Positions 36,901 to 46,264 of a stretch of 64,000 nt of DNA are shown here, one piece after another (within the stretch, counting starts at the first letter, position 1; each line of letters opens with the position of its first letter). The notes beneath the pieces were generated by a model. It saw only the letters and a program-made list of their open reading frames with translations. It was not told the DNA's origin and made no database searches. The DNA is from Gammaproteobacteria bacterium. Lineage in GTDB: Bacteria > Pseudomonadota > Gammaproteobacteria > AKS1. The position numbers and the translations under genes were made by a program. Location: NCBI GenBank assembly GCA_027006175.1, contig JALTKS010000056.1:1-64000 (forward strand). Direction: 5' to 3'.

Positions 36901-37749
36901 TTCGATCCTCGTGAATTACCTGGTTTGGCATTATCTGTTGATCGACTTGTTTTTGATGATGTTGAGCTTGGAACATTAAATGTAACTGTATCAAAAACAG
37001 ACACTGGTTTAAGAATGGATAAATTAGCCATTGTTAATCCTGATTTAAGGTTTACAGCAAATGGTAATTGGCAAGTTGAAAATGATGAGCAAGTCACGAA
37101 GCTTAATACGAAGCTCAAGTCTGAACGTTTTAGTGATTTGCTCACTGATTTAGGATACTCGGTAGGCTTTGAAGCAGGGAAAAGTCGAAATGCCGCACAG
37201 ATAGCGTGGACGGGTAGTCCATTACAATTTGCAGTTAAGAATCTTAGCGGTACCTTGCAGATAAAAATAGATAAGGGACAATTGCTTGATGTTAGTCCCG
37301 GGGCAGGGCGCATATTTGGTTTATTGAGCCTGCAAGCATTACCTCGGCGTTTAACATTAGATTTTAGCGATTTGTTTAAGAAAGGTTTTAGTTTCGATCG
37401 TATTAAAGGCAATTTCCAACTTGATCATGGTGATGCCTATACCACGGATCTTTATCTTGATGGTCCTTCGGCGCGTTTAGATGTTTCTGGTCGAACCGGT
37501 TTAGTCGCTCGAGATTATGATCAGTTAATTACTGTAACGCCCGATCTTACTGGCGGCTTACCTCTGGCGGGTGCATTAGTTGGCGGTCCGATAGCCGGTG
37601 GTGTTGTCTTTGCGTTAGATAAATTATTCCGTCCAGCGATAGATGATATTACACGTTATCAATATACGGTGACGGGAAGCTGGGATGATCCTCAGGTAGT
37701 GAAGTTAGAAGACAGCAAGCAAGAACCAATAGACGCAGAAGAGCCATAA
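33910..37749 (+). CDS. yhdP: AsmA-like envelope protein YhdP
   Basis: A 1279-residue protein with one N-terminal membrane helix (about 14-38) and a very long beta-rich periplasmic body of the AsmA/DUF3971 type. In E. coli YhdP is one of three bridge-like proteins needed for phospholipid movement to the outer membrane. The C-terminal part has G-R-I-F-G-L-L-S-L-Q-A-L-P-R-R-L and the closing Y-T-V-T-G-S-W-D-D-P. GTG start at 33910. rng–yhdP–nit–tldD is the conserved order. Confidence 0.9.
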   Translation: MTVRRAIRCLTGMLWYGFASVVVLAAVLLTLARLLLPLAEDYRAEAEQGLSDYAGQPIKVTGLKAEWSGFEPQLHFSDVRLYDKQGDKILFQFEDARMGIDIIASIRNRDFVPSSFTVSGIELSITRHADESFSVDGLSTTTSDDKNGYSELVLKWLLRQPDIGIESSKINWTDIPLNEKNIVFDHVDLRLKNDVDTHQLTGHVVLPEKLGKEIHIALEMQGEVKDLPSWRGELYVKANNLQMPSWWRKPLVDGLSLTNGNSSFEMWGVLQDKQLQSLEGKVSLSDLAFSGPRAKEIKLKSVSTGVLWQQNSKEWSLHFSKLLPVMEGGEWPVSELSLRFERSTKRFAAVAGYMQLSDVLPVADAFQLLEAESLQKLTSIKPHAVLKNTSILISQNDSQWHIDGRFSDLRLHTVDSIPGVSGLSGSFVVNNQQGSVQIDSNKVVVDTAGLFRQPVNLLKLTGSMQWKNNDIGWSVDKADFDLINEDISLRASLNLLVPRKGSPVIDLLVDFKDVDASHVNKYLPVKYLEPETTAWLDKSIIQGKSPAGKFVLRGPLDKFPFDNGEGKFEVRFDVVDGKLDYEPGWPPISEMQGEVVFSGRSMDIIGKSGRILNAGIHEVKAHIEDIDLDDPLLEMKGHVDATTSDLIKYVVASNLAENYSEQLQQLSGSGKAAIHLDIKLPTSSGKGQVNGDAVLKDVSVSRKGYDFKLDKINGKVFVSNEGLEGEGISGRIFKEPVKIKLSHNDDAATALSIKLLGNFDLNKLIKDNFNKELPTVSTGSTEWLADLSFRDPNSSRRSLVLELSSELKGVSIDIPAPFVKEANATVPIKAVSFFKDDGDIQLEIDYGDDVSTVVALKNKDRKFEYDGVSIAFGDELPVPPENKRVTIAGQLDALSFDEWIAYAQKFNAINKENKKTYALEWLEEVNLEVSALRAMGSNFNVKKLRLTREEESWHTFIEADRVKGELHIPYDVSTQPVKANLAFLKLVRLEEDDSQSNFDPRELPGLALSVDRLVFDDVELGTLNVTVSKTDTGLRMDKLAIVNPDLRFTANGNWQVENDEQVTKLNTKLKSERFSDLLTDLGYSVGFEAGKSRNAAQIAWTGSPLQFAVKNLSGTLQIKIDKGQLLDVSPGAGRIFGLLSLQALPRRLTLDFSDLFKKGFSFDRIKGNFQLDHGDAYTTDLYLDGPSARLDVSGRTGLVARDYDQLITVTPDLTGGLPLAGALVGGPIAGGVVFALDKLFRPAIDDITRYQYTVTGSWDDPQVVKLEDSKQEPIDAEEP

Positions 37750-37803
37750 TATATCCATAAATGGGTTAAATCTGCTTGATTTGCCATGGTATGATTAATA
37801 ATA

Positions 37804-38172
37804 ATGAAGCATTTACTAACATTCCTGTTAATGATGATAACGTTATCATCACAAGCATTAGAAGCTGAACCGACGGTGACTTTTTTGGCGCAAGCACAGT
37901 CGGGATTACATACTTTAAGTGCTGAATCGTGGGCGCGTCCTCGTAGTGGAGCAAGTGTTGCTGTTATGCCCGCAGTGAGAGGTGCAGTACAAGAACTATT
38001 GTCAGCGGCACCGGCTTCAAAATTAGTGATTCGCTACCCCGGTGGCGAGGAAGGAAGTTTGTGGGCAGAAGAACTACATGTGTGGTTAATTTCTTTAGGA
38101 ATTGATAAGGATTTAATGGATTTACGACCGGGTAGCAGTGAACCAGATCAAATTGAATTATACGTAGAATAA
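37804..38172 (+). CDS. Small exported protein of unknown function
   Basis: A 122-residue protein with a signal peptide (residues 1-20, hydrophobic core L-L-T-F-L-L-M-M-I-T, then S-Q-A-L-E-A). The mature part has the motif V-I-R-Y-P-G-G-E-E-G and W-A-E-E-L-H-V-W-L-I, which suggests an alpha/beta domain of the kind seen in OmpA-like or related periplasmic proteins, though I cannot assign it. It sits between yhdP and the nitrilase gene on the same strand. Confidence 0.7.
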   Translation: MKHLLTFLLMMITLSSQALEAEPTVTFLAQAQSGLHTLSAESWARPRSGASVAVMPAVRGAVQELLSAAPASKLVIRYPGGEEGSLWAEELHVWLISLGIDKDLMDLRPGSSEPDQIELYVE

Positions 38173-38189
38173 TTATAGAGAAAGTAATA

Positions 38190-39014
38190 ATGAGTCAAGT
38201 AGCAGCAGTACAAATGGCATCAGGACCAAATGTGAATGCAAATCTTATTGAAGCAGCGCGTCTTATTGATGATGCAACTTCTAAAGGAGCAGAACTTGTT
38301 GTTCTGCCAGAGAACTTTGCTTTTATGGGGCATGCTGAAACGGATATTTTAAATATTGTTGAAACCGATGGCGAAGGACCTATTCAGGAATTTTTATCAA
38401 AACAGGCAAAATCAAATAGTATCTGGATTGTCGGCGGTACTATTCCTGTCAAAGGATCAGATGCGGAGCATGTACGTTCAGCTTGTATGGTCTTTAATGC
38501 GGAAGGTGAGCGTGTGGCACGTTACGATAAGATTCATTTATTTGATGTACATATTGATGCCAGCAACGAAAGTTATAATGAATCGGAAACGACCGAGGCA
38601 GGTGATGAGGTTGTTGTTATTGATACTCCCTTTGGAAAAATGGGCGTAGCCATTTGCTATGATTTACGTTTCCCTGAGTTGTTTCGTCATATGCTTGATG
38701 CGGGTATGGAGTTGCTGGTTCTACCATCTGCTTTTACAGCGATCACTGGTAAAGCTCACTGGGAAGTCTTGACGCGAGCCAGAGCAGTTGAGAACCTTTG
38801 TTATGTGATTGCGGCAGATCAAGGCGGTTTTCATATAAGTGGGCGCGAAACATACGGTGACTCAATGATTGTTGATCCCTGGGGGCATGTTCTTAACCGG
38901 ATACAAAATGGTTCTGGCGCGATTGTTGCGGAACTGGATAATGAGCAAGTCATGAAGATTAGAAAGAACTTTCCCGCAACGGAGCATCGTAGAATGCCGT
39001 GCAAGCTACCATGA
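38190..39014 (+). CDS. Carbon-nitrogen hydrolase (Nit-type amidase)
   Basis: A 274-residue nitrilase-superfamily enzyme. Catalytic triad: Glu in V-V-L-P-E-N-F-A-F, Lys in Y-D-K-I-H-L-F-D-V, Cys in [10 protein letters not shown]. The subgroup beside tldD resembles Nit1/YbeM-type deaminated-glutathione amidases; exact substrate is inference. The stop overlaps the tldD start (ATGA at 39011-39014). Confidence 0.9.
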   Translation: MSQVAAVQMASGPNVNANLIEAARLIDDATSKGAELVVLPENFAFMGHAETDILNIVETDGEGPIQEFLSKQAKSNSIWIVGGTIPVKGSDAEHVRSACMVFNAEGERVARYDKIHLFDVHIDASNESYNESETTEAGDEVVVIDTPFGKMGVAICYDLRFPELFRHMLDAGMELLVLPSAFTAITGKAHWEVLTRARAVENLCYVIAADQGGFHISGRETYGDSMIVDPWGHVLNRIQNGSGAIVAELDNEQVMKIRKNFPATEHRRMPCKLP

Positions 39015-40456
39015 GTAACATGCTTGAGTTAGCTCAAAACCAGTTATTAGTACCGGCAGGACTAGATGAAAATGATCTGCAAAAGGTGCTGGATCAGTTA
39101 ATGCAAAATAATGTTGATGCGGCTGATCTCTATTTTCAACTAAGTAGAAACGAATCGTGGTCACTCGAAGATGGCATTGTTAAAGATGGTCGTTATAACA
39201 TCGATCAAGGTGTTGGCGTTCGAGCCATCTGTGGTGAGAAAACCGGCTTTGCCTATTCGGACGCCATACAATTTCCTGCACTAACACAAGCGGCGAATGC
39301 GGCACGTGCTATTGCTCATTCAGGCGGTAATGGTAAAAGTCAGATCCTTGTAAAAGGAGTTGGGCACGATCTCTATACACCGAATGATCCTCTTGCAAGC
39401 ATGACCGCGGATGAAAAGGTTTCCCTCCTACATGCAGCAGATGCTGCTGCGCGTGCCGCGGATCCTCGGGTTAAAGAAGTCACAGTCAGTCTATCTGCCT
39501 CTCATGACACGATTTTAATTGCCGCAGCCGATGGCACCCTGGCCGGTGATGTGCGGCCATTGATTCGTTTGAACGTAAATGTCATTGTCGAGCAGAATGG
39601 CAAGCGTGAACAAGGCGGACATGGTGGTGGCGGCCGTCGTGGCTATGAATATTTTATTAATCAATCAGCCGCAGAGGCGTTTGCACAAGAAGCCGTACGA
39701 CAAGCATTGGTTAATCTGGATGCGGTGCCTGCACCTGCCGGCAGCATGGATGTTGTTCTTGGCCCTGGTTGGCCGGGGGTGTTGCTACATGAAGCGGTCG
39801 GACATGGCCTGGAAGGTGACTTTAATCGTAAGGGTAGTTCAGCATTCAGTGGGCGTATTGGTGAACAAGTTGCCGCGAAGGGTGTGACGGTAGTTGATAA
39901 TGGCACTTTAGCTGATCGCCGTGGATCTTTAAATATTGATGATGAAGGAACACCAACACAAGAAACCGTTTTAATTGAAGACGGTATTTTGAAGGGCTAT
40001 ATGCAAGATAAAATGAATGCAGGCTTGATGGGTGTTAAATCAACAGGCAATGGTCGCCGTGAATCCTATGGCTACTTACCGATGCCTCGTATGACAAATA
40101 CGTACATGCAACCAGGTGATAAAGATCCGCAAGAAATTATCGCATCGATAGAAAAAGGCTTGTACGCCGTTAATTTTGGCGGTGGTCAGGTTGATATTAC
40201 GTCAGGTAAATTTGTTTTTTCTGCCAGTGAAGCGTATCTGGTTGAAAATGGAAAGATTACAGCACCGGTTAAAGGCGCGACCTTAATCGGTAACGGCCCT
40301 GATGTCATGAACCGAATTACGATGATTGGCAATGATCTGGAGCTCGATACCGGTGTCGGTACCTGCGGTAAAGAAGGCCAGAGTGTGCCAGTGGGTGTAG
40401 GACAACCTACCTTACGAATTGATGGTATTACTGTTGGTGGAACGGGTGGTGAATGA
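39011..40456 (+). CDS. tldD: Metalloprotease subunit TldD
   Basis: Catalytic half of the TldD/TldE heterodimer that degrades unfolded peptides and matures peptides such as microcin B17. The zinc motif H-E-A-V-G-H is present ([13 protein letters not shown]). 481 residues equals E. coli TldD. ATG 39011 overlaps the nitrilase stop. Partner pmbA is at 41335. Confidence 0.96.
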   Translation: MSNMLELAQNQLLVPAGLDENDLQKVLDQLMQNNVDAADLYFQLSRNESWSLEDGIVKDGRYNIDQGVGVRAICGEKTGFAYSDAIQFPALTQAANAARAIAHSGGNGKSQILVKGVGHDLYTPNDPLASMTADEKVSLLHAADAAARAADPRVKEVTVSLSASHDTILIAAADGTLAGDVRPLIRLNVNVIVEQNGKREQGGHGGGGRRGYEYFINQSAAEAFAQEAVRQALVNLDAVPAPAGSMDVVLGPGWPGVLLHEAVGHGLEGDFNRKGSSAFSGRIGEQVAAKGVTVVDNGTLADRRGSLNIDDEGTPTQETVLIEDGILKGYMQDKMNAGLMGVKSTGNGRRESYGYLPMPRMTNTYMQPGDKDPQEIIASIEKGLYAVNFGGGQVDITSGKFVFSASEAYLVENGKITAPVKGATLIGNGPDVMNRITMIGNDLELDTGVGTCGKEGQSVPVGVGQPTLRIDGITVGGTGGE

Positions 40457-40707
40457 TGTCAGTTTACCCCGGCTTAAAACAAGGACACGTTGTCGCCTCA
40501 GTTAATGAAGATGGTGCGGTGGTATGCCTGGAAGACGGTGCCTGTTTTAAAGTCTATAAGGGTTTTCATCCAATGAGTCGTCAGTGGCAGCCACAACATA
40601 TGATTAATGTGAAGGCAAACCCGAAAAATACCGAGCACCCTTACAAGCTGATTAATATTCATTTAAATGAACAGATTGAAGTGGACTGGATTGAGGATAA
40701 GGAATAA
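40453..40707 (+). CDS. Small protein coupled to tldD, unknown function
   Basis: An 84-residue soluble protein ([25 protein letters not shown], ending in acidic D-W-I-E-D-K-E). Its start overlaps the tldD stop as ATGA, which implies translational coupling; two adjacent ATGs are possible. I do not recognise a family. Composition matches its neighbours. Confidence 0.75.
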   Translation: MMSVYPGLKQGHVVASVNEDGAVVCLEDGACFKVYKGFHPMSRQWQPQHMINVKANPKNTEHPYKLINIHLNEQIEVDWIEDKE

Positions 40708-40734
40708 AAAACAGAGCTGTTGAGATAAAATGTG

Positions 40735-41250
40735 TTAGTCAGATTTAATTTCGACTAATTCTTTGATGAGCTGAAATAATTCACGCTTGGCTTTCTTGCA
40801 GCGTTCGGGTGATTTGGTTTGTTTGGCGTTACGAACTATTTGGCGAAGTTGTTGGCGGTCGGCGGCAGAATATTGACTGATGAATTCGGTTAATGCCGCA
40901 TCATCTTCGGCAATAAGTCGGTCGCGCCAATCTTCAATGGCATGAAGTTCAGCAATCGCTTCACGTTGAGGCGCTTTAAAGTTGTCGATGGCTTGTTGAA
41001 TAGACTCAGTATCGGCATCGCTGAGAAGTTTACTGATCAATTTATGTTGGCGTTTACGAGCCCCATGTTTATGAATATTTTTACAGGTATCGATGGCATC
41101 ATAGAGCGATTCATCGAGAGCAAGTTTTTTAAGTTGACTGGTAGGTAAATCGACTAATACTTTGCCAAGATCAAATTGCGCGTGCATCTCACGTTTACGC
41201 TGAGATTTACTGGGGGGGCGGTTATCAATTATTTCGTCTTCATCAGGCAT
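40735..41250 (-). CDS. darP: Ribosome-associated protein DarP (YjgA)
   Basis: A 171-residue, highly charged protein of the YjgA/DUF615 family: P-P-S-K-S-Q-R-K-R-E near the start, then L-V-D-L-P-T-S-Q-L-K-K-L-A-L. In E. coli it binds late 50S precursors. It lies opposite to tldD and pmbA, in the common position next to pmbA. Confidence 0.93.
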   Translation of the reverse strand: MPDEDEIIDNRPPSKSQRKREMHAQFDLGKVLVDLPTSQLKKLALDESLYDAIDTCKNIHKHGARKRQHKLISKLLSDADTESIQQAIDNFKAPQREAIAELHAIEDWRDRLIAEDDAALTEFISQYSAADRQQLRQIVRNAKQTKSPERCKKAKRELFQLIKELVEIKSD

Positions 41251-41334
41251 GGTATGCGATCGTATTATGTTTACAGTCTTCTATTATAAGCAAATCAGCG
41301 TGAATATGTACGCAAATAAACGGGAAATAACGAG

Positions 41335-42693
41335 ATGAATCAAGTGGCAGCACAAAATGTTGAGGCAGGTTTGCCAGCGCAGTCTGAGCTGGAAAAGACG
41401 ATTGCGAGCGTATTGGATAAAGCCAGACTGGCCGGTGCTACAGCGGCTGAAGCCGCTATTAGTGCAGAAACAGGTTTTTGTGTTACTGCCAGAATGGGCG
41501 AAGTCGAAACAGTTGAGCATAATCGTGACAATGGATTGGGCATCACCGTTTATTTTGGACACCGAAAAGGTTCAGCGAGTACCACAGATACTTCCGAGCA
41601 GGGGATTATTAGCAGCGTACAAGCGGCATGTGATATCGCACGTTATACCGCTGAAGATAAATGTGCGGGTCCTGCCGATAAAGAAAATCTGGCTACCGAA
41701 TTTATTGATTTGGATATGAACCATCCTTGGGCGGTTGACACTAATGCGGCGATAGAATTGGCGATTCAATGTGAGGCAGCCGCGCTTGAATACGATAAAC
41801 GTATCACTAATTCTGAAGGTGGCTCAGTCTCCAGTCATACTGGTTTGCGTGTTTATGGTAATAGCCATGGTTTTTTAAATGGCTATGCAAGTAGTTATCA
41901 TAGTGCTAGTTGTGCAGTGATAGCAGAAGATGATTCAGGTATGGAACGTGATTACTGGTACAGTTCTTCTCGTCAAGCCGAGGCGCTTGAAGACATGGCG
42001 AGTATTGGTCATAAAGCAGCTGAACGTACTTTATCTAGATTAGGCGCTCAGCGACTCGGTACGCGTAAAGCCCCGATTCTTTTTTCAGCCGATGTCGCTG
42101 CAAGTTTATTAGGTCATTTTGTTTCAGCAATACGTGGTAGCAGTTTATACCGCAAAGCCTCCTTTATGCTTGATCGTGTTGATGAACAGATTTTTGCAGA
42201 ACATATCCGCATTCATGAGCAACCCCATTTGCTCGCTGCGTTGGGTAGCGCACCATTTGATAACGAAGGGGTAGTAACGACACCAAGAGATTTGGTTACT
42301 GAAGGGGTGCTACAAGGCTATGTTCTGGATAGTTACTCTGCTCGTCGACTTGGATTAAAAACAACCGGAAATGCGGGTGGTGTACATAATCTAACGATAG
42401 AACCGGGCGAACTTGATGCGCAGGGATTATTGAAAAAAATGGATACAGGTTTGTTAGTAACAGAATTAATGGGGTCAGCGGTTAATGGTGTTACAGGCGA
42501 TTATTCACGAGGTGCGGCTGGGTTTTGGGTTGAGGCTGGTGAGATACAATACCCTGTTGCTGAAATTACTATTGCCGGTCATCTGAATGATATGTATAAA
42601 AATATGGTGGCTGTGGGTAATGATGTTGATTTACGCAGAAATACCCGTACCGGCTCAATCTTACTGGAAGAAATGACCATTGCTGGGGAGTGA
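41335..42693 (+). CDS. pmbA: Metalloprotease subunit PmbA (TldE)
   Basis: Non-catalytic partner of TldD. 452 residues; it lacks the HExxxH zinc motif, as expected. Contains the conserved M-G-S-A-V-N-G-V-T-G-D-Y-S-R-G-A-A-G-F-W segment near the C-terminus. Divergent from darP with an 84-bp gap. Confidence 0.95.
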   Translation: MNQVAAQNVEAGLPAQSELEKTIASVLDKARLAGATAAEAAISAETGFCVTARMGEVETVEHNRDNGLGITVYFGHRKGSASTTDTSEQGIISSVQAACDIARYTAEDKCAGPADKENLATEFIDLDMNHPWAVDTNAAIELAIQCEAAALEYDKRITNSEGGSVSSHTGLRVYGNSHGFLNGYASSYHSASCAVIAEDDSGMERDYWYSSSRQAEALEDMASIGHKAAERTLSRLGAQRLGTRKAPILFSADVAASLLGHFVSAIRGSSLYRKASFMLDRVDEQIFAEHIRIHEQPHLLAALGSAPFDNEGVVTTPRDLVTEGVLQGYVLDSYSARRLGLKTTGNAGGVHNLTIEPGELDAQGLLKKMDTGLLVTELMGSAVNGVTGDYSRGAAGFWVEAGEIQYPVAEITIAGHLNDMYKNMVAVGNDVDLRRNTRTGSILLEEMTIAGE

Positions 42694-42795
42694 TTTCTTA
42701 ATTCCGGAGGTTAGAGAAAACCATCCGTGGTCCGTCCTTGGCACATAATCCTTAGTGTTTAAATTAGACGAGTTTGAGCCGTTCAACAATAATCA

Positions 42796-42818
42796 AAAAG
42801 TACTAATTTTGTACTTTT
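42796..42818 (+). other. AT-rich hairpin between pmbA and the LysR gene
   Basis: AAAAGTAC (42796-42803) and GTACTTTT (42811-42818) form an eight-base stem with a seven-base loop. It could terminate in either direction since the stem ends in A and T runs, but GC content is low. Otherwise the 203-bp gap shows nothing clear. Confidence 0.4.
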
Positions 42819-42896
42819 CTGTAAAATAATTATTTATATAATGCATAAAACCAGTTTGTCCGCACTAAGTGAGTGCATTTGCTATCATTTTGTGGG

Positions 42897-43817
42897 CTAA
42901 ATTTTAAGTTTTGTTTTGCTGCGACCATTTTGAAATAACCACTCTCGAGCTGTCTGCGTAATCGCTGCAACGGCGGGATGTGAAATTTTCCGTTCGACAG
43001 AAATAGCGTACAGTTGTTCGCGAACATCATTGGTTTGACCGATATTAATAACCCCGTATTGCTGTTGTACTTCTTTTTCAATTGGCGTTGGTGCAATAAA
43101 GACGCCAGTACCCGAGCGACCGAATGCCTTCATGAGCGCGCTATCATCAAATTCGCCAACAATGCGTGGATAAATATGTTGAATATCCAACCATTGTAAA
43201 AGCCGGCTTCGTATAACTGTTGTTTCACCGGGTAATAAAAGCGGTGCCTTGTTAAGGTTCTGCGGAAAATCGTTACCAAGTTTTTTAGCTAAGCCTGGAG
43301 TTGCAAAAAAAGTAATGCCACAATCGCCAAGTGGATGATTAAAGCCACTGACATTGATCATGGAAGGAATGGGGCTGTCGGCAATAACAAGATCAATTTT
43401 ATGTACAGCTAGTTCAGCCAATAACGATTTAACAGAACCTTCACGACAAATAATACGAACAGGCTCATCCAGCTCGAGCGCGGGGGCGAGTAAACGATAG
43501 GCGATAGATTTTGGAACAACATCGGCTACGCCTACTTTAAATACGAGCGGGCGATGTTCAGGAAGATGTTGCAGCATGTCTTCGAGCTCACCACCAATGG
43601 AGAAAATTTCTTCTGCATAGCTAAGCACGAGTCGACCTGTTTCCGTTAATTCCAGGTTACGTCCAACCCGGGTGAATAAGACCTCATTGAGGTTCTCTTC
43701 TAACAGGCTAAGTTGCCCACTAATGGTTTGTGGCGTTAGATTAAGTTCCTCGCTGGCTCGGGCGATACTGCCCGCTTTAGCGACCATCCAGAAATAGTGC
43801 AAATGTTTGTAATTCAT
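42897..43817 (-). CDS. LysR-family regulator, NhaR-like
   Basis: A 306-residue LysR protein whose start M-N-Y-K-H-L-H-Y-F-W and winged helix (L-N-L-T-P-Q-T-I-S-G-Q-L) resemble NhaR closely. NhaR controls Na+/H+ antiport and other stress genes in E. coli. Here no antiporter gene is adjacent; a VC0807-type membrane gene is divergent and may be its target. The start is chosen for the NhaR N-terminus; two more ATGs lie up to 43835. Confidence 0.85.
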   Translation of the reverse strand: MNYKHLHYFWMVAKAGSIARASEELNLTPQTISGQLSLLEENLNEVLFTRVGRNLELTETGRLVLSYAEEIFSIGGELEDMLQHLPEHRPLVFKVGVADVVPKSIAYRLLAPALELDEPVRIICREGSVKSLLAELAVHKIDLVIADSPIPSMINVSGFNHPLGDCGITFFATPGLAKKLGNDFPQNLNKAPLLLPGETTVIRSRLLQWLDIQHIYPRIVGEFDDSALMKAFGRSGTGVFIAPTPIEKEVQQQYGVINIGQTNDVREQLYAISVERKISHPAVAAITQTAREWLFQNGRSKTKLKI

Positions 43818-43897
43818 CATCTCTAAATAATACATCGTAAAAATCGAACAATAAAGAAATATTAATCGACTTTTTCTGGTATTGGAAAACGATTATT

Positions 43898-44680
43898 ATG
43901 TCGCTCATATCAGATTCTTTGAGAATGGCGCATGTGCGTGCCAGAAATATAAACATGCAAAACACACAATCGCAGCAACATAAGCCACGGCCATTCATTG
44001 ATTTGTTGGTGAGCATTATTATTCCATCGGTCATTTTAATGAAACTAAGTGCCGAGCAAGATCTTGGGCCAGTCAGTGCATTGTTATTGGCACTTTCGTT
44101 TCCTGTTGGCTGGGGGATGTTTGAGCTTTTAAAGTACAGAAAATTTAATTTCATTGCCTTACTTGGTTTAGTCAGTGTTTTACTGACGGGTGGAATTGGT
44201 TTGTTGAAGTTAGACCCACAATGGTTGGCCATTAAGGAAGCAGCCATCCCCGGAATTATTGGCTTGGCAGTATTGATTTCTACTCGAACCAGATACCCCC
44301 TGATTAAAACCTTAATCTATAACCCTAAAATTATGCAGGTCGATAGAATTAAACATAAATTAGGTGAACTGGGACATATAGAATTATTTGAAGCCCGACT
44401 ATTAAATGCAACTTATATGTTAGGTAGTACATTTTTTTTATCGTCAGTATTGAATTATGTTCTTGCTAAATGGATTGTTACCAGCCCGGCTGGTAGCGCC
44501 GCATTTAATGAAGAACTCGGTCAGATGACGTTACTCAGTTACCCCGTTATCGCTTTGCCTTCTACATTAATGATGATGGGGATTTTTTATTATTTGTGGC
44601 GCACGATTAATGGTATGACAGGCTTGAAACTGGAAGAAGTGCTTTGTATCGAAGTGGAACAGAATAAAATATCGAGTTGA
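43898..44680 (+). CDS. VC0807-family membrane protein
   Basis: A 260-residue protein with six or so membrane helices (e.g. F-I-D-L-L-V-S-I-I-I-P-S-V-I-L) and a cytosolic loop with the conserved P-L-I-K-T-L-I-Y-N-P. It resembles VC0807-family proteins, whose function is unknown. It is divergent from the NhaR-like regulator across an 80-bp gap. The true start may be the ATG at 43955 (M-Q-N-T-Q-S-Q-Q). Confidence 0.7.
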   Translation: MSLISDSLRMAHVRARNINMQNTQSQQHKPRPFIDLLVSIIIPSVILMKLSAEQDLGPVSALLLALSFPVGWGMFELLKYRKFNFIALLGLVSVLLTGGIGLLKLDPQWLAIKEAAIPGIIGLAVLISTRTRYPLIKTLIYNPKIMQVDRIKHKLGELGHIELFEARLLNATYMLGSTFFLSSVLNYVLAKWIVTSPAGSAAFNEELGQMTLLSYPVIALPSTLMMMGIFYYLWRTINGMTGLKLEEVLCIEVEQNKISS

Positions 44681-44742
44681 ATTCTATTTCAACACCCCCA
44701 ATCTAAACGGCATTAACGAATATTATTGAACAAGGTAAGAGT

Positions 44743-45630
44743 ATGAAACGAATTATGTTATTTATTATGACTAACATAGCCATTATGGTGGTGTTGAGTA
44801 TCACACTACGTCTGTTAGGTGTAGATAGCATTCTTGCCGAGAATGGATCTGATTTAAATATTCAGGCACTTGTGATTTTGTCCGGTGTGATTGGTTTTGG
44901 TGGTTCGTTTATTTCATTACTGATCTCAAAATGGATGGCTAAGCGCATGACAGGCGCTGTGGTGATCACTCAGCCAAGCAATAATATGGAGCGCTGGTTA
45001 ATCAGTACTGTAGAGAAACAGGCCAGGATTGTGGGTATAAAAATGCCCGAAGTTGCTATTTTTCCATCGGCAGATATGAATGCCTTTGCGACCGGTGCAA
45101 GCAAAAATAATGCGTTAATGGCTGTCTCTCAGGGCTTGTTGGATAACATGGCACAAGGTGAAATCGAAGCGGTTGTCGGTCATGAAATGAGTCATATTGC
45201 TAACGGCGATATGGTGACCTTGGCCTTGATTCAAGGTGTAGTGAATACCTTTGTGGTGTTTTTATCGCGTGTGATAGGTCATGTTGTTGACCGGGTCATT
45301 TTAAAGAATAATCAGGGCTATGGTATTGGTTATTTTGTCACTGTTTTGCTTGCACAGGTTGTTTTGTCTATTCTGGCGTCAACTATCGTGATGTATTTTT
45401 CAAGAAAGCGTGAATTTATTGCCGATACCGGTGGTGCTGATTTAGCAGGACACCGAAATATGATTAATGCGCTGAAACGTTTGGGGCAGGTTGAGCCAGA
45501 AGCCTTGCCAGAGCAAATGGCCGCATTTGGTATTAATGATAAAGGTGGAATCATGGCGTTGTTTTCCTCACATCCTCCTATCGAAGCACGAATAGAAGCA
45601 TTGGAAAAGCGTGCGATGGGACGTGCCTAA
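44743..45630 (+). CDS. htpX: Membrane protease HtpX
   Basis: M48 zinc protease for quality control of inner-membrane proteins. 295 residues with two N-terminal helices, the H-E-M-S-H zinc motif followed by I-A-N-G-D-M-V-T, then two more hydrophobic segments and third ligand Glu in R-K-R-E-F-I-A-D. It is usually under CpxR/heat control; no such site was recognised. Confidence 0.95.
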   Translation: MKRIMLFIMTNIAIMVVLSITLRLLGVDSILAENGSDLNIQALVILSGVIGFGGSFISLLISKWMAKRMTGAVVITQPSNNMERWLISTVEKQARIVGIKMPEVAIFPSADMNAFATGASKNNALMAVSQGLLDNMAQGEIEAVVGHEMSHIANGDMVTLALIQGVVNTFVVFLSRVIGHVVDRVILKNNQGYGIGYFVTVLLAQVVLSILASTIVMYFSRKREFIADTGGADLAGHRNMINALKRLGQVEPEALPEQMAAFGINDKGGIMALFSSHPPIEARIEALEKRAMGRA

Positions 45631-45637
45631 GGTTTAT

Positions 45638-46240
45638 TTATAAATCTTTACGCGCAATCACTTGAACAACGGCACTTTCTCCCTGATGGTATTTACCTTC
45701 GGCAAGACACCGCTCTGTTTCAATACCGTGAATAAAGCTTAGAGGCTTAAGTTCATCACGTAAGGTATCGAGGGACATAAAAAAATCCTTCTTATCGGCA
45801 GGTGGGCCACCGATACCCGGCATATCAAGATGGCGAGGTGTATAGGCTTCCAGGATAAAAATACCATCTGGTTTTAGCGATTCGGAAACACGGGCATGAA
45901 GAATCTTGCGTAATGTCGCGGGAACGTGTGCTGAAATGGAGACAATGCCATCCCATGAGTTAGCACCAAAATCATAGTTTTCCAGATCACTCACGACAGT
46001 GTTTATATTTACGTCATTGTCTGCGGCAAGTTTGTTGGCTTTTTCCAGTCCAACGGCCGACTGATCAACGGCAGTGACTTCATAGCCTTGTTTTGCCAGA
46101 AAAACCGCATTCCTGCCCTCACCTTCTGCAAGGCATAAGACCTTACCTGTTTTAGGTATCTGGGAGAAGAACGATTTTAAGAAGTCATTCGGCTGTGTAC
46201 CAAAGGCAAATTCATTCTCGCTGTAACGTTCATCCCACAT
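45638..46240 (-). CDS. SAM-dependent methyltransferase, TehB-like
   Basis: A 200-residue class I methyltransferase starting M-W-D-E-R-Y-S. SAM site V-L-C-L-A-E-G-E-G-R-N-A-V-F-L-A and the acidic strand end V-T-A-V-D-Q-S are clear. Resembles the TehB/thiopurine methyltransferase-like group; the target is unknown. It may be cotranscribed with the minus-strand mgtE and PTS genes upstream of it. Confidence 0.85.
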   Translation of the reverse strand: MWDERYSENEFAFGTQPNDFLKSFFSQIPKTGKVLCLAEGEGRNAVFLAKQGYEVTAVDQSAVGLEKANKLAADNDVNINTVVSDLENYDFGANSWDGIVSISAHVPATLRKILHARVSESLKPDGIFILEAYTPRHLDMPGIGGPPADKKDFFMSLDTLRDELKPLSFIHGIETERCLAEGKYHQGESAVVQVIARKDL

Positions 46241-46264
46241 GATTATGTATCTTCTATATAAAAA

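Noticed and set aside
43777-44247. 156-codon minus-strand frame over the VC0807-type gene
   Set aside because: Overlaps the divergent promoter and a membrane protein gene; no motif or ribosome site.
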